Positions 33,726 to 42,867 of a stretch of DNA of 64,000 nt are shown in pieces. Under the pieces are notes generated by a model that saw only the letters and a program-made list of their open reading frames with translations, made no database searches and had not been told where the DNA came from. Each line of letters starts with the position of its first letter. Positions within the stretch are counted from its first letter, which is position 1. Location: contig WHUX01000073.1 in assembly GCA_015179025.1 (NCBI GenBank), positions 1 through 64,000 of the forward strand, written 5' to 3'. The position numbers and the translations under genes were made by a program. This DNA is from Terfezia claveryi. Taxonomy: Eukaryota > Ascomycota > Pezizomycetes > Pezizales > Pezizaceae.

Positions 33726-34446
33726 TGTAATGAATAGTACTAGACAGCATTCATTCAGTATCATTTATACAATCTATATCCATAGGCATGGACGTTTGTG
33801 TATTTCGGTTCTGCTGAGGTAAGACCTCAGAAGGGTAAGAAGATTACTATGTAGGACGTTCTCGGAGACAACAGTAATTAACTGGTGTAATCTATCTTAT
33901 ATGATTTATGCTATCTAAGCTATATGATCTTAATCTGATCGGAATATAAGCTTGCTTGCTCTGTGTGCTTGCTTGTTGCTTCTTGTCTCTCTATAGATTC
34001 CAGAGGGAATCCAGCAGCCTATTTATACTCCTTTAGGATCTGATAACTAAGGAAATAAATACAATAAAGGGTGGCACACCAGAAGGTAGTGCACTATACA
34101 AAAGGGGTCATGTGGCCATAGTAATGAATTACACACCTTAAACAATAGTCATATGGCCATAGTAATGAGTCACACGCCTTAAATAATGGTCATGTAGCTA
34201 TAGTAATGAGTCACACGCCTTTAAACAGAGGTCATACGGGCATAATGAGGGTGTCTTCATATGGTAAGTGCCATGGAACTTCCCATAGGAAATTCCGCAT
34301 GCTAGGGACGCTTTATGAAGCAATAGGAGGTGGTTGAAGGCTAGTTCTTTAACCGAGAGACTTAGTTACATAACATAGTAGTAATAGAGGAAATACAAAA
34401 GTATATAATCAATTATATAAGCAATGAAACAACGTTCTCTATTACA
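33726..34446 (-). repeat. G3 LTR (3' LTR on the minus strand)
   Basis: 721 bp, TGTAATGAAT...TCTATTACA, related along its length to the G4 LTRs. The inner border on the minus strand is purine-rich (GTAGGGAAG), a polypurine tract. The CATGTGGCCATAGTAATGA-type segment is repeated about three times within it. Confidence 0.88.
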
Positions 34447-36309
34447 CTTCCCTACATAGAAGGATTTTTTATCCTTACTTCTTTTGCTCTGCCATATTGG
34501 TTTCTATATATCCTAAGATTTGATGCATTGTTAATATATTTGCATTAACATGAATATCCTTAGTATTTCATTAACTCATGATTCTATCTCGTTCTTGTTG
34601 GATAAGAACTCAGGTCTCATCTCTAGTTCGTTGTCCTTATTTTCCTTTAGTTCTTCGACGTCTCTTGAATATATCTTCCATACTTCCAGTCATCCAGAAG
34701 TCTTGAAGAATTTGAGTAGTGATATCCTTGGCGTTTACCTAGGAATCATATTTAGGAGAGTATCCTAACTATCTGACCTTATTTTGTCTTTCTCCAATTC
34801 AAGGAGCTATTCTAAATTCTAATACCTTTTCAATTTCATAACGATCATCTTGAATTGGTCCTGGTTCCTAAGATTGTCTGTAAGGGAACTGGGTAGGATT
34901 GTTTTTATAGTAAGGTTTGAGTTTGCTAATATGAAAAGTATTACATATGAGGTGGAGGTCAGGTTGACTGGATTGGTCTAGGCTATAGTTATTGCGTTTC
35001 CGATTACTAGAAATGATGGAAAATAGGCCTAGCCATTTTGGTTTGAGTTTGGATGAGACATTCGATAGGTTAATATTTTTTGAGGAAAGCATAACTTATT
35101 GTCCAACTAAAAATTTGGCTGTATTGGGTAGTCGTTTGTTTGCTTGAGATGCTTGAGTCTTCTTGGCATTATATAGGTTTTTAGACATTACCTTATGACG
35201 TTCATTTGCTGGTATATATGGGTTAATAGAGTATGGAAGTATCGATATGCCAAGATGTGCATTAAATTCAAATAGTATAGAAAAGGGACTATTCTGTCAA
35301 GCCGCATTATATCTAGAGTTAAGTTTCAACTGTATCTCTGGTAGTTTTTGTAGCCAATTAAATCCTTTGATTTTACAGGCTCTTGCTACTTGTAGAATTT
35401 CTTTGTTCACAATTTCTGATTGTCAATCTGCATGTGGATGATATGCAGTGGACGGTTCCAACTTGATTCCTTTATTTCTAGCCTAATCTTGAAAGTGTGT
35501 TGACATAAAAAGAGTGTCACAGTCAAAAACAATACAAAAAAGGTATCCCATAGTTGGGACTACACGAGTATCAAAAGTAGCAGTACATTGTTCTACTGTG
35601 AAATTATCTGAGACAGGAATAAGAAACTTGAATCCTAATTGTCTATCGACAATCATCCAAAGTCGTAAAATACAAACTATATGATCTTCTTCAACAGGAA
35701 TATTCAGGTATAAAATTGAACACTTAGTAAACATAGGTGCTAACTTAAGAAAATCTATCGATATGTTAGTCCATGGCCTGCTTGGTACATATAATGGGGT
35801 TACAAGTCCAAGTAGTGCCTTGTTGGAATACTTTGTCCGTTGACAAGTATCATGACTTCTGATATAGTCCTTAGTTGGTTCTGCAAAGGACTGGCAATCA
35901 TATCGGTCAGTAAGATATTTCATCATTTTCTCAATGCCACTATGAGCAGTTGCTTCATGTATATCTTTAATAACTAATTCGAGATAGTTCTTACTTTCAA
36001 TGTTAAAGGTAGAGAGCAAAACTAATCTCTATTGTCCTTGTCGGTTCTTGACATACAAAAATCTATCTTTTCTTCTATGATCCTTATGGTTCACATAAGT
36101 ATCATAGTAGTTCTTCTAGATAGGACATACTCTCATGTATAATTGATATGCGGCTTTCATACCTGTACCGTAGTTAAGCCAGTATATGATGAAGTAGTCC
36201 TTGTTATCCTCCAATCCATTACTAATGTGTTTCTCTTCAATGAGCTTGTTAAGGGTCAGTTTGATCCTTATATTGAAGTCATTGATGGTGGGTTTCTTCT
36301 CCTTGCATA
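34447..36309 (-). pseudogene. G3 integrase and chromodomain
   Basis: Integrase core between about 36019 and 35250: HEATAHSGIEKMMKYL..RSHDTCQRTK (first Cys of the CX2C pair replaced by His in this copy), NISIDFLKL, IVFDCDTLFMSTHFQD. Then PKWLGLFSII and, at about 34690-34870, the chromodomain. Stop codons and small shifts break it. The integrase zinc region and the central core are otherwise close to the same segment of G4. Confidence 0.8.
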
Positions 36310-36311
36310 TA

Positions 36312-37337
36312 CATCAGCAACGAGTTTATTTGCGCCAGGTGCACCAGGTGCACCTGGCGCTCTATTGCAGAACTAAGCCTTGTAACGCACTAGTGTTCCA
36401 TGTTCCCTTCCTGGCGTACCTCTGGTGCTTCCAACTCCCTGAACCACCATGTTACCTTTACACTGTTTCTACCACGGTATTTATGCATACCTATTTCCCT
36501 ATAACATCCCAGCGTTATCCGCTTTGCTAAGTTTCCAATCCAACGTTTTGCGTTCCCCTCATTCCGCTTCAGCCTCACTTCTCTTCTACTCCTACCTCTG
36601 TCTCTTGACTTTGCAAGCATGCGTTCACCCTTTGCATTCTCCTGCATTCGCCCAACCTATTCTCCTCCTTTTCCTGTTGTCACTCACATATCTCACCGTC
36701 CCAACTCGATATGCACACAATCCCCTCCTTAAAGTTACACCTCCTATCCCGTGTCTTCCTGGCTTGAACTTCTCCCTATTGTCTTTGTGATATTTTCAAT
36801 CCGACACATCACGTTCCTAAGTTTCCCTTCCTACAATTCTCCTTCTGAAGTTTTTAATGCGACATATCGCGTTTCTAAGTTCCCCTTCCTAACAATTGCT
36901 CTTCTGATGCTTGTGATTTAATTTATCTTCATTCTAAATCGATCACTCATTCTTGGCACAAACACGAGGTTTTCTTTGTTTGACTTCTATTTTCTATGAC
37001 TAAAAAACACATTCCGAACCTCATGGCCACACCTACAAACTACCACCAAATGAAATCCAACGCGCTGCGTCCTCCCCCCTCTCACCCGATTATATCCACG
37101 TCCCAGCCACAAATTACTCAGTAATAAAAAGCACAGTGAGAGAAACATGTAGAGAAAAACATGTGGAGTGAAACACAGAGAGAAACAAGCAAGCGACAAG
37201 AGAAAAAGAACTAATACCGACCGACAAGAAAAACAAAACCAATTACCATACGGAGACAGAACTAACTGGGAACTGATCTAGGAAAACCCTTCCTCCCCCT
37301 ACTATATTCGCTTCCAGTCCCTATCCGACATGTTCAG
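36312..37337. other. P1 left subterminal region with repeats
   Basis: About 1 kb without a supported gene. A GCGCCAGGTGCACCAGGTGC palindrome-like cluster sits at 36331-36360. Roughly 57-bp direct repeats start near 36793 and 36848 (AATCCGACACATCACGTTCC and AATGCGACATATCGCGTTTC, each followed by TAAGTT(T)CCC and a pyrimidine tract), and a related unit is at about 36525. Arrays near the ends of CACTA-like elements serve as transposase binding sites, which is the likely role here. Confidence 0.55.
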
Positions 37338-38818
37338 TTACTCCGTATCCGCTCCGTCGAAATTAATGTCCAAATCCCCGCTCCCGCTGTCCAAATCTCC
37401 ACCCTCTTCGTCTATATCTCCACTCTCCTCCAGTTCATCATCAACAATCGGGTCCAATGGCCCTGCCAACTCTACGGAAGAATCTCTCAATTGGCTCCCT
37501 TCACGACGGCGTTTGTGTGCTGGCACATTCAATCTGTCGTACGAGTGCTCTAGCTCCTTTCTCAATTCTGCCTCATATTTGGCTTCATCTTCGACCTGTG
37601 GTGCGTCAACGGGTTCTCGTTCCAAAATCCTTACTTGAGCTGCAATTCGACGTGCCAGGTCAGCCTTGATGTTATTCACAATAAGCTCCTGTATTACTTT
37701 TGGATGTATCTCCCATGTATTCTTGAGTCTCTCATATGTGCCTGTTTCACATTAGTCATTTTCCAACGCAGTGAGTACTTTCGCCCCTCATTATAGGTCA
37801 TGCACAACTTACACCAGGCAGTCTCATATTTAAACTCCTGCATCACCGGAGCAATCTCGCCCTTCCTCCATGCCTTCAAACTATGACGCATGGCTGATGC
37901 CACAAAGCATATGAAGACACCATTTATCTTATTTAGGAAATCTGGGTCCCTATTCCCCTGCATTTTTGAGCCCTGGAAATACCGCTGATATATAATCGCA
38001 ACGATCTCCTCGGCGCGGAAGCGACCCTTGAGTTCCTTTCCGACTATTAGCGTTAGATCTTGGACTATAAGGCTACTCGTACTGGGATCTGCAACTCCAT
38101 CAACTTACGCTGCGACTGCTTTGCCTACAGATGAATCGATCCTCATCTAGCAAGTACTCAACCTGGGTCTTCATGCTTTCCTTTGGTAACCGGCCAATAT
38201 CATACACCCTCGTGATGCTGGCTCGACATTCAAATATAAGATGTGATCTTGTTCGGGATTGTATAGCTTTGAGCTGTTTCCAATTAGCAAGCCGACGCAG
38301 CAAAACGGATTTGGTACTATACAAAGGTATCCACCTCCTTTACTCGTTCCACATAGCATGGCTCCGTTTGGGCCTTGGACCAAGCATGCTGTATCAGCAG
38401 GAGTATTTCCCCGGGTGTTAACAGTGGTTTCCTGTATAATGTGTATTTTGTCACAATCTTTTTTGCGGTGCTGGCAAAGGGTTGCAAAACACTGGGAATC
38501 GCCGAAAATGCTCGCGTGCCTTTTCCAACGCCTAGCGCGAGCACAGCAGCGTCAACGAGTGTTTCCTCGTCTGAATCGGACGAGGAATCGGACGAGGATT
38601 CATTTCCGTTATCCTACGTTGGAATTAGCTTACAATGTAGCCAAAATATTACAATTCACATTCCTCTTCATCGAACAAGATTTCATTCCTGTATGCAACC
38701 CCAGTTTCAATTCTTGGCCGTGGTCCAATACCAGGAGCTATTGCTTGGGAGGCCTTGCGTTTACGGCTTGCCTGCCCTGCTGGCAGAGGGGCTTGTTGAG
38801 AGGATGATTTTTGAACCA
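37338..38818 (-). CDS. DUF6532-like protein gene with introns, carried by P1 (N-terminus probably damaged)
   Basis: The minus-strand exon model is 38335 to about 38570, 38129-38273, 37813-38043 and 37338-37741. Introns 38274-38334, 38044-38128 and 37742-37812 have GT/AG ends and keep the frame. The protein reads LLLIQHAWSKAQTE..YVERVKE, then LKAIQSRTRSHLIFECRASI, LLDEDRFI, GRFRAEEIVAIIYQRYF, VFICFVASAMRHSLKAWRKG, YERLKNTWEIHPKV and an acidic tail. The order (helical entry, a Y/F-rich middle, then F..VASAMRHSLKAW) resembles the fungal DUF6532 domain, whose function is unknown. The first exon (about 38660-38818, MVQKSSSQQAPLP) has a one-base disturbance near 38755 and an unclear first intron, so the gene may be inactive. 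Confidence 0.6.
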
Positions 38819-39032
38819 TTGTAGAGGAAAGACTCGCACAGAAGGTTTGGAAGGGTAAAATTCCAACGCACAGCGTTCAATGCCTTTATTAAAAACTCAA
38901 ATTGCTAACTAAATCCACCCCCAAAAAAATCCCGACAACCACCCTCAAAAAAATCCCAACGACCACCCAAAAAAAAAATCCCAATGAACAGACCCTGGCA
39001 CAGACCTCTGTGCCTGCCTCCACATACCAACC
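38819..39032. other. Spacer between two minus-strand P1 genes
   Basis: Contains an A-rich direct repeat (CCACCC(C/T)CAAAAAAATCCC, about 38927-38980) and the motif ATTCCAACGCACAGCGTTC (38859), one of several TCCAAC/TCCGAC sites spaced through P1. Confidence 0.45.
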
Positions 39033-40296
39033 TTATCCCAAAGCCCTCCATGCCTCATTGGCTACCCTTACTCCTTCATCATGTGCCGCCTGTCGCCTCG
39101 CCCTGCGAGTATTCCTATCCGCCGGGGGAGCTGCAGGATCCACTTCCAGCATAGCTCGCATAGCCGTCATTCCGGCAGCGGTCGGACCCCTGGCTAGCAC
39201 CATTTCCCTGCCATTCTCCGGTTGGGGATCCAGTCCCTGCTGGATATTCCACCCCTCAGAGTCGGAATTGTAGATCTCCTCAGCTGGGTACTTTTCCTGC
39301 TCCTTCCTCTTCATTGCACGCAAAGCTCTCTTTTGCCTCTTAATCCACATCCTGATCTTTAGCTTCCGCGCTTCGAATCCCTCCTGCGTGCGAGGGAATG
39401 TACGCTTTGCAAAGCCGGCAAGATTTCGACTCAAAGAGTCGGAATCCTCCGCAGGGTCCATATACTCCTCTGCTGGATCAAGGAAGTCAGCCTCGAAGTA
39501 TGCACCATCGTCTGCCGGTGGACTGTCCGCAACCGGAGGCACCAAAGCTGGATCCCTATAAAGGATAACTTGTACCCGAACAGGTTTTGACGAGGTTAGC
39601 TCTAAAAAGGCTTGCACCTCTTCGTCGGTTTGCAGACGTGTGGCAGGAGGGATTGCGTTGCCTGAGCTTGGGTTCTCTAGTGCCCCATAGATAGCCCGCA
39701 CCTTCCTCCCCGCTGGGATTCTTTCTCGGATCTTGTCCACAATCTCTAAAAGAGATGCCGATCTCAAAATAGCAACACAGTTGCTCGGAGCTTCATCCCA
39801 TTTATACTTCCTACTAACATTATCCTGTACCTCATTGCCGCGGGCTGGATCGATGAGGAATAGTCTTACAGGCTTTCGGAAGCCCTCCTGACCATTGTCC
39901 TCTGCATTTCGACCAGTTGCATCGGCCCCCCCAAACTGGACATCTGGAGCATTAGCAGCCAGGTTTGCTACTTGGGCTAATGCGTGCCCCCGCTCTGTGT
40001 CTCTGGCCTTTTTGAGCACGTCTTGCAAAATCTTATCGAGAGCAGTCTTAGCTGCTCTTTTGATGCCGCTGCCCCATTTTGGATTAGGGCAATTCCGGAT
40101 GCAGGCAGCCCAGTCTCCTGCTGGGCATAGGTTTTGAATTGATGCCAGAGGGCATTACCAGCCTGCCTTTTCCCCGTTATCTCATTAGTCCGTGCCTACC
40201 CCTTGACCCCGTTCCTCCATTGGGAGTACCGGGGGTCATGCTCCCCCACCCCAATAGTGCTTTTGCCTGGCTAACTTCTTGCGCTGCGGATGGCAT
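39033..40296 (-). pseudogene. Passenger gene of P1 with PB1/ubiquitin-like segment, broken by one TAG and two shifts
   Basis: From ATG at 40296 (MPSAAQEVSQAKALLG) the frame shifts by one base near 40245 into EHDPRYSQWRNGVKG, meets a TAG (about 40199, probably from CAG) and goes on as [20 protein letters not shown]. It shifts once more near 40048 and then continues open for 331 codons ([15 protein letters not shown]...). Within it, [48 protein letters not shown] and VRVQVILY alternate as in a beta-grasp (PB1 or ubiquitin-like) fold, a domain also seen at the N-terminus of some plant MULE transposases. The C-terminal half is basic/acidic mixed with [20 protein letters not shown]. Function unknown; the domain call is by pattern only. 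Confidence 0.5.
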
Positions 40297-41394
40297 TTAG
40301 ACGAACTACGTTGGAATTTTAGATACCCCCGTTAGAAACTATGCTTTAAGAGGTACTTACGTTATTTATGTTGTTAGTTAATTAGGTGTTAATGAAATGG
40401 GAAGTGGTGATGGCGGGAAGGTATTCAAGTTGTGATCGCGGGAAGTATTGTGAATAGTTAATGAGAATAATTGATTCACGGATCTATGGGGGTATTTATG
40501 GACTCTACGAAGTTGGACATAAGAGTAGGCCATGTTTGCTTGGTCGGCAATCAACATGGCCAGTCACTCCAGTTCTGTATGGCCTGCATAAGGCCATGAC
40601 CTTTATGTTAATTATTGGACATGTTTGCTTCAAGCGGTCGGCAATCCACATAGCCATCTATGGCCTGCATAAGACTATGACCTGCATAAGACTATGACCT
40701 TTGTGTTAATATCTAGCACCTGTGTAACGACTTTCAAAAGCCCTCCAACCTTGTAAGTTGGAATCTGAGTGTACTACATACTTTCTGTTGTGCGTGGATG
40801 TTGTGACACTACCGTATTTCGTAGCATATGGTAAACAGAAGTAGAGTGCACAACAGCGAAATACAAATAACCGCGGCACAATAGAAAGTATGCAATACAT
40901 GCAGATTCCAACTTACGAGGTTGGAGGGCTTTTGCAAGTCGTTTACAAAGGTGCTAGACTCAAGTTATTTGGTAGTGCAATCCCAAATCTAAGCCTGTTT
41001 AGAAAGCAGCTTGTACCCCTTCTAGTAAATTTCCTAAGTCAGAAAGACCTAGGACATTGCATATGTATGTGATAGCACTACTACCGAATATTAATAATTC
41101 ATTTAGAGCCACTGTATCAAGCCCCTGTTGCAGAAGTCATCCGACCACTTAAGTTGGAATCTAAGTGCGCTAAATATGCTGTTGTCTTGTAGATCTTTGT
41201 AATACCTAGCGGTACATGCCACTCACATCAATTCCTTCCCAATTAGGTATGAGACTATTGAGACCATAGCACTGACACGGGTTTGATTTGCCCCCCCCCC
41301 AAATCTCTTAATACATATAAACCTATTCTCCTCAACATTCGCAATACATTAATTGCTATTATTGACTATTAGCTATTCTGCCACTACTATCATT
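40297..41394. other. P1 intergenic region holding a small foldback element
   Basis: No gene supported. Contains the 237-bp foldback element at 40717-40953. A sequence at about 41115-41190 (CCTGTTGCAGAAGTCATCCG ... TTAAGTTGGAATCTAAGTG) resembles one arm of that element, and GAACTACGTTGGAATTTTAG lies at 40302. Confidence 0.5.
40717..40953. mobile_element. Foldback MITE inside P1, arms 77-78 bp, CTAG flanks
   Basis: Left arm 40717-40793 and right arm 40876-40953 are inverted copies (CACCTGTGTAACGACTT against CACCTTTGTAAACGACTT), with about 82 bp between them. Both ends abut CTAG, which may be a 4-bp target duplication. No coding capacity. An arm-like piece at 41115-41190 suggests a family. Confidence 0.7.
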
Positions 41395-42293
41395 ATGCCT
41401 TCACGTCAACCTCGCCAGAAACTGATGTTCCCACCACCAGAGCTATCTCCAAAAGATAGTACTAATAGGTATGTCCTACTTAGCTTAGCAAAGAAACCCC
41501 CTTTGGTTGAGAAAGCCCCCCTTTGGTTGAGAAAGCCCCCCTTTGGTTGAGAAAGCCCCCTTTGGTTGAGAAAGCCCCCTTTTGGTTGAGAGCCCCCCTT
41601 AGGAGACCCCTTTGGAGTGAGAGCCCTCCCATTAGAGTGAGAGTCCTCCCATTGGAGTGAGAGACCTCCCATTGGAGCGAGAGCTCTCCCATAATTGGAG
41701 CGAGAGCCCTCCCATAATTGGAGCGAGAGTCTTAGTCCTAGCTAATATTTTCTTAGTATTAATGAAGACCCAACGAAGACATTATATAGAACACGAAGCC
41801 GGCGTAAGCGGATAGCTCCTCTCCAAAGTGTATCGGAATTAACTACCGATGTTGAGGATATGGAGGAGGATATGGAAGTACCACCCACGTCGCCATCACC
41901 ACATGGTAAGTGAGCAAAGAAACGTTTAGAGTCGGATTATCTATAACTAGCAATGAATTAGAGAACCAAGAAAATATGCCACTCGCAGTCCTATTTCCAA
42001 CCCCTCCCGTGCCTCCGCCGACCCCAATGCGTCCCCTAACTCCAGTAGCTCCTCCAAATCTAGCTTCTCCTCAATCTGCAAAGTCAAATCAGAGGCAGCG
42101 GATAAGACAACGGCTAAGACAACGGCATGCCCGTTGCGAACGTCTACGGAAACGTAGTCAGAGAGGAAGGATGAGGGAGGAAAGGATTGATGATTTGGGC
42201 GATGGAAGAGTCAATATCAAGGTTCATGCAGGAAGTGATTCTTTTGTTCAGGTTGGAAATTGTAGTTTTATTAAAGGGGGAGAGCAAACATAA
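41395..42293 (+). CDS. Three-exon gene for small basic Pro/Arg-rich protein (184 aa), carried by P1
   Basis: Exons 41395-41468, 41757-41905 and 41962-42293 join in frame. Intron 1 has GTATGT/TTAG with an upstream GCTAAT; intron 2 has GTAAGT/TTAG. The protein starts MPSRQPRQKLMFPPPELS and has an acidic centre (TTDVEDMEEDMEVPP), a proline-rich stretch (TPPVPPPTPMRPLTP) and a strongly basic run (RQRIRQRLRQRHARCERLRK). Such composition suggests a nucleic-acid-binding or nuclear protein, but I recognise no family. Intron 1 is 288 nt and is mostly minisatellite. The gene lies upstream of and co-directional with the transposase. Exon model rests on frame consistency only. Confidence 0.55.
41505..41725. 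repeat. Minisatellites within intron 1
   Basis: Four or five units of about 20 bp, TTGGTTGAGAAAGCCCCC, are followed by five to six units of about 22 bp of the type TCCCATTGGAGTGAGAG. They produce accidental open frames on the minus strand. Confidence 0.8.
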
Positions 42294-42867
42294 TAAACTA
42301 TGAGAGTGTTCCAACTAGTGAAGTCGGAACTTGTATCCAATGAAGTCGGAACTTGTATCCAGTGAAGTATTGCCTTGGGCAGCCCTGAACTCGGCAAAGA
42401 AGTGGCATGGTTGAAGTGAGGGTCATAGATAGGACCTTAACCAAGGATAGGAAGCACCCCAGCCTCATCTTGTTGTTCTTGCCAGCGTGATCGCAGTGGC
42501 TTCAGTTGGCTGATCGCGGCGTTGAATTTAGACGCAACAAGATGAAGGTAAGAGCTCTCCCGACTCCAGAGGTAGAGGGCAGTCTCCATGGTAGAGGGAA
42601 GTAAGGAAGGATGCGAAGGTTGTGTATTTGGTGTGGGTAGAAGGAAGAAAGTAAGTAGAGAGAAGATTAGGAAGGGGGGTGGGGCCAAGGGTATCGTGCG
42701 CAGTCGATCTTGGCAAAATCCAACGCATCACGTCGGATAGGATCCTTTATTCAGTGCAATCGGAGCCTTGGCACTTACGAAGCTTATTCCCTGAGATTCT
42801 GTTAATGAAAATATTACACCACAAATCTGTCTCTTACAACATTTTACAACCTCCGTGACGTTTCAAA
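42294..42867. other. Region upstream of the Plavaka transposase
   Basis: A 24-bp direct repeat sits near 42320 (GAAGTCGGAACTTGTATCCA twice). A short minus-strand frame (42437-42589, starting METALYLWSRESSYLHL) is of doubtful reality. TCCAACGCATCACGTCGGA lies at 42717. A promoter for the transposase should be here, but no clear TATA box is seen. Confidence 0.4.

Noticed and set aside
36390..36647. Basic 85-codon minus-strand frame at the P1 left end
   Set aside because: Falls in the subterminal repeat region and has no support beyond being open.
41406..41692. Minus-strand frames rich in QPKGGFLNQRGAF
   Set aside because: Produced by the minisatellites in intron 1 of the small P1 gene.
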